In this document: in pieces, positions 41,373 to 50,465 of the stretch
Numbering within the stretch: position 1 is the stretch's first letter
Layout: each line of letters opens with the position of its first letter
NCBI GenBank assembly: GCA_024398875.1
Contig: JAKSIJ010000002.1
Coordinates: 1 to 64,000 of the forward strand
DNA length: 64,000 nucleotides
Source: Fibrobacter sp.
GTDB taxonomy: Bacteria; Fibrobacterota; Fibrobacteria; Fibrobacterales; Fibrobacteraceae
Reading direction: 5' to 3'
Program-made: the position numbers and the translations under genes
Notes under the pieces: model-generated
Databases searched by the model: none
What the model saw: only the letters and a program-made list of their open reading frames with translations
Told to the model about the DNA's origin: nothing

Positions 41373-42776
41373 ATGAGCAAGAAAAGTATTGCGGTTTTAT
41401 TTGTATTGTCGATGCTTCTGGCATCCTGTATTTTTGATTCGGATGAAAGCACGCTTGGGTCCTGGCTTGGGGATCAGGGGCTGCCTAATAGCTATAAAGT
41501 CCAAACTTTGACGGTTGGCGATTTAACGCCCGTTTCCGCGGAAGTATTCCAGGATTCCACTCCTCGGGATGCGAACAGCCGTGCGGTTTTAGGTGCTGTT
41601 TCTGGTTTGAGTCATGATTTGGTCTTTGATTTCATAGTGACGGATACGGTGCTGAACACCTTCTTGCAGACAGCGGACTCCGCCAAGACCTCCATCATTT
41701 TGAACTTGCTGACCCCGTTCTACACCTCAAAATCCTTCCCCCAGGATTCATTCCCCTTTGAAGAAGATTTATCCATCAAGGCTAGTTGGAAAATCACCAA
41801 GGGCGCTAAGAAGTCCAAGGTAGAAGATATGCTGGACCAGGAGGATTCTGTTTGGTATAGCCAGATTGCCTCCTGGAAGTCTCAGAACGAGGCCGATACC
41901 ACTTATTCTCTCAAGATAACGAAAAAGGATACGGTACTTGAAATTCCTCTGCCCTCCGCTTTGACTGCGGATATGAAGAATAGTGGCAAGTATTACCGCA
42001 TACAGTTGCGCCTCTCTGCTCCAGAGGCTTCCCGCATTTACCGCTTCTACGGCACGGCGTCCTACTATCCGCCAGCACTGTATGTCCGTAATATCGGTGA
42101 AAAGGCAAAGCAAACCATGATGATTTGGGTGCAACGTATGGCAAGTGTCTTCTCTAATCGGGAATCCTGCAGCGATTGTCTGGTTCTTCATGGGGGAGTC
42201 TTTGATTCTCTTGTTGTAGAATATCCGTCAAAGCCCATCATGAAGGCGCTCTCGGACTTCTATGGCGACGAATTCCCCTATACCGAGGGCGATGGTGGCG
42301 ATGTACGTCAGGCGGTAATCCTTGCGGAACTCACCTTCCCGCGTGACGACTCTCAGGGCTCTCAGGAGTTAGGTCACCCCATTCAGGTAGTGGTGGGCTC
42401 TTATATCGATAGCGCAAAAACTCAGGATATGCGCGAGATGGAAACGTACAAGCTCAATAAAAAACGGATTGCCTCCAAGGGACATCCCAATATGGTGTTC
42501 TACGACGGAGATTCCCTCACGCTGCAGGTCACGTTCGGCATGCGCGACTTTATCAATAGGGCTAGCGATGGACGTACGTTTAAAACCATGATGCGTCTGG
42601 GCTATCCAGTGCTTCAGGATAAGGATTCCACCTATGCCAATTATGTGACTGCAAAGGGTGATTCCAGCTACACTTTCTTTGGTCATTTTGATTACGCGCG
42701 GTATGATTTCAACACCATCAAGAGTTCTCCTTCCACGTTGAAACTCTGGCTTGCCACAAAGCGGGGGGATGAATAA
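41373..42776 (+). CDS. Lipoprotein of unknown function
   Basis: 467 aa. A type II signal peptide ends in LLASC (Cys about 18) followed by IFDSDES. The rest is Ser/Thr/Asp rich and strand-like with no known domain. One Cys pair (SCSDC) sits near residue 265. TATATT lies 9 bases before the ATG and no good ribosome site is present. Its stop overlaps the next gene (TAATG), so this lipoprotein and the outer-membrane protein behind it are probably one functional pair. Confidence 0.82.
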   Translation: MSKKSIAVLFVLSMLLASCIFDSDESTLGSWLGDQGLPNSYKVQTLTVGDLTPVSAEVFQDSTPRDANSRAVLGAVSGLSHDLVFDFIVTDTVLNTFLQTADSAKTSIILNLLTPFYTSKSFPQDSFPFEEDLSIKASWKITKGAKKSKVEDMLDQEDSVWYSQIASWKSQNEADTTYSLKITKKDTVLEIPLPSALTADMKNSGKYYRIQLRLSAPEASRIYRFYGTASYYPPALYVRNIGEKAKQTMMIWVQRMASVFSNRESCSDCLVLHGGVFDSLVVEYPSKPIMKALSDFYGDEFPYTEGDGGDVRQAVILAELTFPRDDSQGSQELGHPIQVVVGSYIDSAKTQDMREMETYKLNKKRIASKGHPNMVFYDGDSLTLQVTFGMRDFINRASDGRTFKTMMRLGYPVLQDKDSTYANYVTAKGDSSYTFFGHFDYARYDFNTIKSSPSTLKLWLATKRGDE

Positions 42777-44017
42777 TGAAAAAGCTATTTGGAATAATTC
42801 TCTGTTTGTGTGTGTTTGCTTCTGCTTCTATGATTGGCCTGGATGCACTTGGCGAGGAACAGGTTCTGGGTGGTATGGCTGGAGCCGCAGGTCGTGGCTA
42901 TGCGGGTTCCGCAAAGACGGGTGAGGCTGAGGGCTTCACTTTGATGAACCCTGCTCGAATCGCTTTTGACACGAAGGTTGTGTTCAATGTGAACTTTGAA
43001 ATGGAGTGGTTTACTGCTGAAAAAAGTAGTGAGTATTTCACGACCAATAAGATTGCGGTTCCATCCTTCAATTTGACATTCCCCATGGGAAACTTTGGCG
43101 CCTTGGGTGTGAGCCTCTGGCAACGCTATACTTCCACGCTTCGTGAAAGTGTGAAGGATTCAGTCACAAAGACTACGACGGATATCGAGTACCAGGGAAG
43201 CGTTTATGAAATTGTTCCCACATATGCGGTTCGTATTCCCTACCTCCGCAACTTCTCCCTCGGTGCTTCGGCACATTTGGTGATGGGCAATATTTCCCGT
43301 AGTTTGACCATGGGGCCCGATAATAGTGCGGTATCGAAGGAAGATTCCTGGGCAACCAATAATTTGGAACTCTCCGATTACGTGGAAGGTACCTGGGAGG
43401 TGAATCACCATCCGGCATACTACAGCTTTGCTATGCAGTACCGCGGGAAGCAGGTTTCCTACTTCTTCTCTTACACCATGGCTCACACACTGCTGAACGA
43501 GCTGGAATACAATTTCCGCTTCAGCCAACTGGATACTTTGGCCCCGACGGAGTATTCTCGTGAAATCGAGGTGCCTGCCATGCTTGCCACGGGTATCAAT
43601 TACCGCTTGTTCAAACGGCACAACATCATGATGGATTTGTCCTGGCGTGCTTGGGATGAGGATGTGGAGAATATTGGCCGCAGCTATGATATGAGAGCCG
43701 TGACCAAAACGCAGAATGACTTTATGGCGTCTCTTGGTTACCAGTGGGATGGAACAGGATTGTTCTATGATCCATATTGGAAGCGCATCACCTATCGCGC
43801 TGGCGGGTGGTACAAGAACTGGTACATTGAGGACGTGTACGAATTTGGTGGCTCTGTAGGTGTTGGACTTCCCTTGGGTAGAAAGGGAACTACGATTGAC
43901 CTCGCTTTCCAGGGTGGAAAGCGCATGTCGGAATCCAAGGGTAACTGGGAAGAGTCTTTTGTGGGCGTCCGTCTGGGCTTGATGGGCGTGAGCAGCTGGG
44001 GTCAAACCCACAGATAA
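42776..44017 (+). CDS. Predicted outer-membrane protein, FadL/OMPP1-like in style
   Basis: 413 aa with a signal peptide (IILCLCVFASASM). The mature start is Gly/Ala-rich (GGMAGAAGRGYAGSAKTGEAEGFTLMNPARIAF), recalling the N-terminal part of FadL-type barrels, in which early NPA-type motifs are followed by long aromatic strands. The body alternates polar and hydrophobic residues. It overlaps the upstream lipoprotein by one base. The transported or bound molecule is unknown. Confidence 0.75.
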   Translation: MKKLFGIILCLCVFASASMIGLDALGEEQVLGGMAGAAGRGYAGSAKTGEAEGFTLMNPARIAFDTKVVFNVNFEMEWFTAEKSSEYFTTNKIAVPSFNLTFPMGNFGALGVSLWQRYTSTLRESVKDSVTKTTTDIEYQGSVYEIVPTYAVRIPYLRNFSLGASAHLVMGNISRSLTMGPDNSAVSKEDSWATNNLELSDYVEGTWEVNHHPAYYSFAMQYRGKQVSYFFSYTMAHTLLNELEYNFRFSQLDTLAPTEYSREIEVPAMLATGINYRLFKRHNIMMDLSWRAWDEDVENIGRSYDMRAVTKTQNDFMASLGYQWDGTGLFYDPYWKRITYRAGGWYKNWYIEDVYEFGGSVGVGLPLGRKGTTIDLAFQGGKRMSESKGNWEESFVGVRLGLMGVSSWGQTHR

Positions 44018-44038
44018 GTTTTGACGAAGGAGGCTGAA

Positions 44039-45271
44039 ATGGCAGCTAAGAAAGTGAATGCAGTGAAGACCGCAAAAAAAGTGGAAAAGGCTGTAAAGAG
44101 CGCAACAAGTAAGGTTAAGGCCGCCGTGAAAAAGGTGGCTGTAAAGGCCGAGAAGGTTGTGGCTAAGGTGGCCTCGAAGGCCGTTGCCAAACCAGCTTCT
44201 GCAAAGAAGTCTGAAAAGGCAGTTGCAAAGGCAAAACCTGCGGCTCCTAAAAAGTCTGTGAAGGTTGCTCCTAAGGCAAACACAAAGTCTGCTGCACCTA
44301 CGGTGAAGATGACGGCCATTGCAAAGCCTACCGCCAAGGCTGTGGTGAAGCCCGCTGCGAAGACGGATGCTAAGCCCGCTGTAAAGCCAACTGCAAAAGT
44401 TGCGAAGACAAAACCTGCCGCTAAACCCGCTGCTAAGCCAGTAGCCAAATCCGCTGCAAAGCCTGTTGCCAAGTCCGCCGTAAATCCGGCCTCCATGGAA
44501 CAGTCCTTCAACGCAGAGTATCTGGTTCTCATGCAGAAGGACCCCAACTGGATGCAAGCCTTCTGGGAAGTCTCCGAGAAGCGTATCAAGGAAGCCAAGA
44601 AGGGGAAAGGCAAGTTGGTGATTCGCCTGTTTGATATTTCCGGCGACCTCACTATCAAGCGCTCCAAGAAACTTAAGTTCCGCGATGTGGAAGTTCCTGC
44701 CGATGCTCGCAGTTGGTATGTAGAGAATAAGGCTACGGAAAATTGCGTGGCTGTTCTCGGCGTGGCAAATGGAAGCCAGTTCATGCCCATTGTAGAGGGC
44801 GCTCCCGTCCAGACCTTCTCCATGAATGGCGCCACCATCAAGGGCGACGACATCTTCGTCAAAGCTTCTCTCGGCAATGCCGCTATGGGTGGCTTTGGCA
44901 GTTCCGGACTTTCCAGCATGTCTGCCCAGACTTGGCTGGAGTCTCTCTCCAGTTCTTCCGGCTCCATGTTCTCTGGCGCCCTTTCCAGCGCAGCTCTCAA
45001 GAGTAACGCTCTGGAACTTCCGAAGGATTCCGTCAGCTATGGCAAGGATTTCTTCCTGTGGGTAAAGACTCGCCTCATCGTCTATGGCGGCACACGTCCC
45101 GATGCTCATCTGCAGGTCCGTGGCGAACCGTTCCCGCTGAATCCCGATGGCACTTTCAGCTTTGAGGAAGATCTTCCGGACTCCAATAAGATTATTCCTG
45201 TTTTCGCTACCGATAAGGACGGCGATTTCCCCACGACTATTGTTCCCATTGTTGTGAAGCGCACGGAATAA
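44039..45271 (+). CDS. DUF4912 protein with Lys/Ala/Pro-rich N-terminus
   Basis: 410 aa. The start is ATG 44039 with a full AAGGAGG site 5 bases upstream. Residues 1-155 are a histone-H1-like Ala/Lys/Pro repeat region (KPAAKPAAKPVAKSAAKP), strongly basic and probably disordered. From about 160 a DUF4912 domain begins (EYLVLMQKDPNWMQAFWEVSEKRI, LVIRLFDISG), and a Ser/Gly-rich insert and a C-terminal beta part (GTRPDAHLQVRGEPFPLNPDGTFSF) follow. It precedes a GH57 enzyme; DUF4912 genes are often next to GH57 genes. Role unknown, perhaps glycogen-linked. Confidence 0.85.
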   Translation: MAAKKVNAVKTAKKVEKAVKSATSKVKAAVKKVAVKAEKVVAKVASKAVAKPASAKKSEKAVAKAKPAAPKKSVKVAPKANTKSAAPTVKMTAIAKPTAKAVVKPAAKTDAKPAVKPTAKVAKTKPAAKPAAKPVAKSAAKPVAKSAVNPASMEQSFNAEYLVLMQKDPNWMQAFWEVSEKRIKEAKKGKGKLVIRLFDISGDLTIKRSKKLKFRDVEVPADARSWYVENKATENCVAVLGVANGSQFMPIVEGAPVQTFSMNGATIKGDDIFVKASLGNAAMGGFGSSGLSSMSAQTWLESLSSSSGSMFSGALSSAALKSNALELPKDSVSYGKDFFLWVKTRLIVYGGTRPDAHLQVRGEPFPLNPDGTFSFEEDLPDSNKIIPVFATDKDGDFPTTIVPIVVKRTE

Positions 45272-45291
45272 GCCTTCGGCTTAATTATTAA

Positions 45292-45350
45292 TTATGAATT
45301 ATGAGATTGGAGATTACGAATATGTCGCCTTGTCGTCTCGTAATTCATAA
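45292..45350. repeat. Inverted AT-rich repeat between the DUF4912 and GH57 genes
   Basis: TTATGAATTATGAG (45292-45305) and CTCGTAATTCATAA (45337-45350) are inverted copies matching at 13 of 14 positions, with 31 bases between. No T run follows, so it is not a simple terminator. Confidence 0.7.
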
Positions 45351-45370
45351 CTTATAACTCATACTTATCT

Positions 45371-46984
45371 ATGTCTGTTCCTGGTAAGATTTTATTGCTG
45401 CTCCACGCTCATTTGCCTTTTGTGCGTGAGCCTGAGTACGACCGATTCTTGGAAGAGAACTGGTTTTTTGAGGCCATGTCGGAAACCTATCTTCCGCTGA
45501 TTCAGATGCTTCGCCGTTTGGAAGAACGGGGCGTTCCCGGCACTTTGAACCTGAGCGTTTCATCGGCACTCCTCGCCATGTTTGGGGATGAACTGCTCCT
45601 GAAACGTTTTACGGAACATCTCCATCGGCAATTGGAACTTTTGGAAAAAGAGAGAACCACTCTCCAGAATAATGCCGATTTTTTAGAGGTGGTCTACTTT
45701 TATGTTCGTCGCCAAAGGGCTCTTATTGAAACTTGGGAGAATGTTTGCCACTATCAGGTGATTCCCGTATTATCGGAGCTTGAAAAATCAGGAAAATTGA
45801 CGCTTCTCACTTGTGTGGGGACTCATCCATTTTTGCCGGCTTATCAGAGCGATGTGGAATCCATTCGCCTGCAATTGGCGGTGACGGTGAAGGCTTTTGA
45901 AAAGGCCTTCGGCCGTAAGCCTAAGGGTCTCTGGCTTCCGGAATGTGGCTATTTTGAAGGCCTGGATGCATTACTTGCAGAATATGGCTTCCAGTACTTC
46001 TTCCTAGAGACCCATGGCGTGCTTCTCGCGAAGCCCGCGCCCAAATACGGCGTATTTGCGCCAATAAAGACCCCTGCGGGGCTTTATTGCATGGGCCGCG
46101 AGCAGAACAGCTCTATGGAAGTCTGGAGCCGTAAAACCGGCTATCCGGGCCACCCCGAATATCGGGAGTTCTTCAAGGACATCTGCCAGGAGCGCTCTCC
46201 AGAATACCTGGGCCCGTACTTCATGGCAGGCACGACTCCTATCGAGACAGGCCTCAAGTATTATCGCATCACGGGCCGTGAAGAAAAGCAGGTGTATCGC
46301 CCGTGGAATGCGCTCCGTTTGGCGGAAGACCACGCCCGCCTTTTCATCGCCAATCGCGAAAAGACCATTAACGAACTTCTTCCGCACATGGAGGGGAACA
46401 AAGTTTCTGTTCTCTGCCCGTACGATGCTGAACTTTTTGGACATTGGTGGTTTGAAGGCCCTCTGTTCATCGAAAAACTTTTTGAGCGGGCGGCTAGTTC
46501 TAACGTTATTGAAATGGCTTCTTTGGAAGATACTATGCATTCCTCGCCAGATGCGAGTGTCCATGAGCCTATCTTCTCCTCTTGGGGTGAAGGCGGCTTT
46601 AGCGGTGTGTGGGTGAATGACGAAGTGAATTTCGCCTATCCGCTGTTCTTCCGTATGCGGAAGATGATGGAGGAGATGAAGAAGCATATCGCTGTGATGA
46701 ACTCGTCAGCGAAGAAGGCTGTTGCTCTCCAAAAACGCTTCCTTGCACAAATTGCCCGTGAAGTTTTGCTGTTCCAGGCCTCGGACTGGGCTTTCATGGA
46801 ACACAATAAATCTGCTGCCGATTACGCCAAAGCCCGCCAGAACGAACATTATCGCAACGTATGTGCTTTGTATGGGGCGGCCACCTCAGCACTGGCCTTT
46901 GGCAAAAAACATCCCGATACCATTCTTTTGGAAAGATTGGAGAAGAAAAACAATTTGTTCCCCTGGATTGGGGAGATTATTTGA
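45371..46984 (+). CDS. GH57-family glycoside hydrolase / glucan branching enzyme-like (DUF1957 type)
   Basis: 537 aa, cytoplasmic. N-terminal LLLLHAHLPFVREPE is the GH57 opening. The nucleophile Glu is in LWLPECGYFEGLD near residue 195, and the catalytic Asp in CPYDAELFGHWWFEGP near 345. A helical C-terminal domain (QASDWAFMEHNKSAADYAKAR) carries the DUF1957 pattern of 1,4-alpha-glucan branching enzymes. It may act on glycogen or another alpha-glucan together with the DUF4912 protein. Confidence 0.9.
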   Translation: MSVPGKILLLLHAHLPFVREPEYDRFLEENWFFEAMSETYLPLIQMLRRLEERGVPGTLNLSVSSALLAMFGDELLLKRFTEHLHRQLELLEKERTTLQNNADFLEVVYFYVRRQRALIETWENVCHYQVIPVLSELEKSGKLTLLTCVGTHPFLPAYQSDVESIRLQLAVTVKAFEKAFGRKPKGLWLPECGYFEGLDALLAEYGFQYFFLETHGVLLAKPAPKYGVFAPIKTPAGLYCMGREQNSSMEVWSRKTGYPGHPEYREFFKDICQERSPEYLGPYFMAGTTPIETGLKYYRITGREEKQVYRPWNALRLAEDHARLFIANREKTINELLPHMEGNKVSVLCPYDAELFGHWWFEGPLFIEKLFERAASSNVIEMASLEDTMHSSPDASVHEPIFSSWGEGGFSGVWVNDEVNFAYPLFFRMRKMMEEMKKHIAVMNSSAKKAVALQKRFLAQIAREVLLFQASDWAFMEHNKSAADYAKARQNEHYRNVCALYGAATSALAFGKKHPDTILLERLEKKNNLFPWIGEII

Positions 46985-46996
46985 TGAGTGTTGTAC

Positions 46997-48436
46997 ATGG
47001 GTAGTTTAGAGACAGATAGCAAGTTCCTAAAAAAAGCTGTGATTGTGAACGTGGTTGGCACAATCCTCAAGATTTGTGGCCCTCTGCTTACATTTGTGAT
47101 GGCTCGCATTTTTGGGGCGGCGGAATTTGGCATGTTTGTCTCTGCTCAAACATTGCTTTTGACTATTGCTCGCTCTTCTACCTTAGGCCTTGACAAGGGC
47201 CTCTATTGGTACCTTCCGCAGAATAAGCTGAATAATCGTGCTCCCCATGATGGCATTATGGAATCCTTCTGGATTTCCATTGCTATTGCACTCTTCTGCA
47301 CGGCTGTGATATTTGTGGGCTCCTTTACGCCCTACATTTCGAAGGAATTGCCCTGGTATGGAATTTCCCTCATCTTCTTTGCCGGAACCTATGTCTTCAG
47401 CAATTCCTCGGAAGGAAATCGTCGTCCTCAAAATGCTGTATTCATCAATTCCTTCCTGGTGGTGACGCTTGCTCCAGCTACATCCATAGCGCTTTATTTC
47501 CTTCATGTTCCGCATGCGCTTCCGCTAGGCCTTCTTGTAGGGCAAGTGGTGGGCTTCTTTACCCATTTTGTCTTGGTCCGTCGGCAATTCCCAGAAATGC
47601 CGCTTATTCCTGGGAAGCTCGTCTCTAAGAAACTGCTGGTTTATTCGCTTCCCCTAGGGTTGGATGAATTTGTTTCCTCATTCTTGATTCGTTCTAGCCT
47701 TTGGCTGGTCATGCTTTTCCTCGGTCCCGAGAAAGCGGGTGCCTATGGTATCATGGTCACTATCTCGAATGCGCTTCAGACCATCCGGGTGGGCTTCAAC
47801 CCCATTCTTACGCCTGTTGTTGCTGGCATGGAAAGAGGGCGCCTGAAGGCGGACCTCCGACCCGTTTATAGCTATTGCGTTTTCATGGTGACATTGATTC
47901 AACTACTCATCGGGTTCTTTATCGTTCTCTTCCCAGAACAGATTCTGAACATTGCGGGGAAGGACTTCATTGTTCAGCCAGAAACCTTGGGAATACTTCT
48001 TTTGGTTCATTTGGTGGCGGGCTTTGGCGGAATGTCTTATGTTGTTCTGAATGGCCTCGGGAAAAGCCTTTTCTCTATGATTGTGGATATTCTGTCTTTG
48101 ATGGTGGCTCTTGCAACGGGTTATTTCCTCATTCCTGCCTATGGTCTTGTGGGAGCAGCTCTTTCCATGCTGTGCTATAACATCTTTGCCATCGTTCTCA
48201 ACAATGGCTACCTGATTAAGATGGGGTTGTGGCCTTATTCCTCAAAATTGATTTCCCAAGTGGTTTGGATTTTGATACTCATCGCCTTCTATATCATGCT
48301 CAACATGCAAGTGTTTACCTTGACGCTGTTGGAGAAGGTTTTTGTCTATGTAGGGGTTCTTGCAGTTTTAGGAATTTACTGGAAGATTATGAAAAAACGC
48401 ATTGAGGCGGATAGAAACGCTCATGCAAAAAATTAA
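46997..48436 (+). CDS. Polysaccharide flippase (Wzx/MOP superfamily)
   Basis: 479-aa membrane protein with about 12-14 hydrophobic segments, of the oligosaccharide/MATE superfamily that flips lipid-linked glycans. The opening ILKICGPLLTFVMARIFGAAEFG is typical. The ATG at 46997 is preferred over GTG 46988. It overlaps the LicD gene by 14 bases. It heads the surface-glycan gene run. Confidence 0.88.
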   Translation: MGSLETDSKFLKKAVIVNVVGTILKICGPLLTFVMARIFGAAEFGMFVSAQTLLLTIARSSTLGLDKGLYWYLPQNKLNNRAPHDGIMESFWISIAIALFCTAVIFVGSFTPYISKELPWYGISLIFFAGTYVFSNSSEGNRRPQNAVFINSFLVVTLAPATSIALYFLHVPHALPLGLLVGQVVGFFTHFVLVRRQFPEMPLIPGKLVSKKLLVYSLPLGLDEFVSSFLIRSSLWLVMLFLGPEKAGAYGIMVTISNALQTIRVGFNPILTPVVAGMERGRLKADLRPVYSYCVFMVTLIQLLIGFFIVLFPEQILNIAGKDFIVQPETLGILLLVHLVAGFGGMSYVVLNGLGKSLFSMIVDILSLMVALATGYFLIPAYGLVGAALSMLCYNIFAIVLNNGYLIKMGLWPYSSKLISQVVWILILIAFYIMLNMQVFTLTLLEKVFVYVGVLAVLGIYWKIMKKRIEADRNAHAKN

Positions 48437-49268
48437 TGTGGATTTAGAGATGAAAAAGATTGAACAGGATGAATGCCGTGAAATTCAGATGTCTGTTTTG
48501 GATGAGATTTCGCGTATTTGCAAAGAAAACAATCTGAAGTATAGTCTGGCTTACGGAACTATGCTTGGGGCAGTGCGCCACAAAGGCTATATTCCTTGGG
48601 ATGATGATATCGATATCTGGCTTTTCCGCGAGGATTACGATAAACTCCTGAAACTTTTGAAAGATCCGAACGTTCCTAAGAAGGAATGGCTTGGCCTTAT
48701 TGACGATACCAGCAAGGATTTCCATTGTCCTTTTGTAAAGGTACACGACAATCGTACAACTGTGAAAATGGAACGCCATGTAGGTGAAATGGGTTTGTGG
48801 GTGGATATTTTCCCAATGGATGGTATTCCGGAATCTAAAATTCTCGCAAAGGCATACGTGTATTTCATGGGCTTCCTGCGTATTTTCAGCTTGGCCATGA
48901 GTACGGATTTTAAATCCAAAGGTTATGACCGCTGGACTCTTTTCTACAAGCGCTTCTTCTATGCGTTTACTCTTCTTGTAGGCAAAAAACGCTTTTGCCG
49001 TTTTGTGGACTGGATGGCTTGTCGCTTTCCTGCTGCACAGTCGAAGTTTGTGGCGAATCCCTTTTTTGATACCAAAACAGACCGCATATTGGAACGTGAA
49101 AAAATCAGCGAGATGGTCCCGTATCCTTTTGAAAATCGGGAATATCTAGGGGTCAAGAATTACGATTACTATCTGTCGCAATTCTACCGCGATTATATGC
49201 AGCTCCCGCCAGAGGAAAAACGCTATAATCACGGCTTGGATGTCTGGTGGAAGCAGGAAACCAAGTAA
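48423..49268 (+). CDS. LicD-family phosphotransferase
   Basis: 281 aa (ATG 48423; an ATG at 48450 is also possible). LicD enzymes move phosphocholine or similar phospho-alcohols from CDP forms to cell-surface glycans. The family motif is complete: YSLAYGTMLGAVRHKGYIPWDDDIDIW. A nucleotidyltransferase-fold Asp pair lies within it. The cytidylyltransferase 1.2 kb downstream could supply its donor. Confidence 0.9.
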   Translation: MQKINVDLEMKKIEQDECREIQMSVLDEISRICKENNLKYSLAYGTMLGAVRHKGYIPWDDDIDIWLFREDYDKLLKLLKDPNVPKKEWLGLIDDTSKDFHCPFVKVHDNRTTVKMERHVGEMGLWVDIFPMDGIPESKILAKAYVYFMGFLRIFSLAMSTDFKSKGYDRWTLFYKRFFYAFTLLVGKKRFCRFVDWMACRFPAAQSKFVANPFFDTKTDRILEREKISEMVPYPFENREYLGVKNYDYYLSQFYRDYMQLPPEEKRYNHGLDVWWKQETK

Positions 49269-49433
49269 TTTCGGTACAGAAAAGTCATTTGTTCGCTCCA
49301 TGAGATATAATGGGGGGATGAATGGTCATATTGGGTGGATAGAGAGCCTATGCCTTCATTCTGGGCGGGGCTATAAAATCCTATATTTATAAAGAGAATT
49401 TTATGTGGGGTTACCCCTGCAAAAGGAATCGTC

Positions 49434-50465
49434 ATGAATTTTTTGGATAGAAACGAATTTAATTTCAAACCCTCCGCAAAGGTTCTTGATGCTATCAAGA
49501 ATTTTGACCCGGAACAGCTTTGCTTTTATACCCGCATTTATGATGAAGGCAAAAAGAGTATTTTTTCTGTAAAACTCAGTGAAATCTATAACGTGCCTGA
49601 AGAGCAGGTGCTGTTGGGATATGGTGGCGAAGATATCCTGAAAAATGCGGTGCACTACTATTTGATGAAGGGCGACAACAAGACCATCATGATTCCGGAA
49701 TTCTCTTGGTGGTACTACAATCGCATTGCCGGAGAATGCGGAGGCTCCTTTAAGATGTATCCGCTCTATGAAAAAGAGGATACCTTTGCCTACGATGTGG
49801 ACGAAGTCATTAAACTGACTAACGAAAATCATCCGCGGATGCTTCTTCTTGCATCTCCTAATAATCCGACGGGTAATAGCCTTACGCCGGAAGAAATCGG
49901 CCGCATCATGGAGAATATCCCGAACGATACAATGGTGCTGATTGATGAAGCCTACGCCTCCTTCATTACCACAGATACGGCTTATATCGCTCCACTGGTG
50001 AACAAGTATTCAAACCTCATTATCTCCCGTACCCTTTCCAAGTTCTTTGGACTTCCGGGTCTTCGTATGGGCTTTGGCTTTATGGGCAAGGGTCATGAGG
50101 CTTTCCTCAGCTATGCCAACAAATATCTGGGCTATAACCGTTTTAGTGAGGCGGTGGCCATGGCTGCTATTGATAGTGAAGACCACTACCGCAAGGTTGC
50201 CGATGATATGGAATGGGACCGCCAGCTCTTCAAGAAGGAGCTGGGCTCTCTTCCTGGATTCAAAGTTTACAAGAGTGTGGCGAACTTCATTCTCATCAAG
50301 TATCCCACTCGCATTAAGGAAGCTTTGCAGAAGGCTATGGCGGAACAGGATTACAAGATCAAGTTCATGAGCGATAAGGGCCTGGAAGACTGCCTCCGCA
50401 TTACGCTTGGGCGTAAGGAGCAAATTCAGGTTGTTGTTGACACCATCAAGCGTTGCGCTTTATGA
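49434..50465 (+). CDS. HisC/CobD-like PLP-dependent aminotransferase or decarboxylase
   Basis: 343-aa fold-type I PLP enzyme. GGEDILKN near residue 65, ASPNNPTGN at about 142, IDEAYASF near 170, the PLP Lys in RTLSKFFGLPGLRMGFG near 203, and a C-terminal RITLG complete the class I/II pattern. It resembles histidinol-phosphate aminotransferase and CobD (threonine-phosphate decarboxylase). No histidine genes are nearby, and it sits between licD-like and licC-like genes, so production of a phosphorylated amino alcohol is plausible. AAAGGAAT precedes the ATG. Confidence 0.85.
   Translation: MNFLDRNEFNFKPSAKVLDAIKNFDPEQLCFYTRIYDEGKKSIFSVKLSEIYNVPEEQVLLGYGGEDILKNAVHYYLMKGDNKTIMIPEFSWWYYNRIAGECGGSFKMYPLYEKEDTFAYDVDEVIKLTNENHPRMLLLASPNNPTGNSLTPEEIGRIMENIPNDTMVLIDEAYASFITTDTAYIAPLVNKYSNLIISRTLSKFFGLPGLRMGFGFMGKGHEAFLSYANKYLGYNRFSEAVAMAAIDSEDHYRKVADDMEWDRQLFKKELGSLPGFKVYKSVANFILIKYPTRIKEALQKAMAEQDYKIKFMSDKGLEDCLRITLGRKEQIQVVVDTIKRCAL

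Noticed and set aside
42572-42581. ACGTACGTTT, matching the ARACGTWCGT site remembered for Bacteroides Mpi
   Set aside because: A single copy inside a lipoprotein coding region with no partner repeat, so probably chance.
43160-45109. 649-aa minus-strand open frame
   Set aside because: It spans the antisense of two clear plus-strand genes and shows only the reverse image of the Lys/Ala repeat region.
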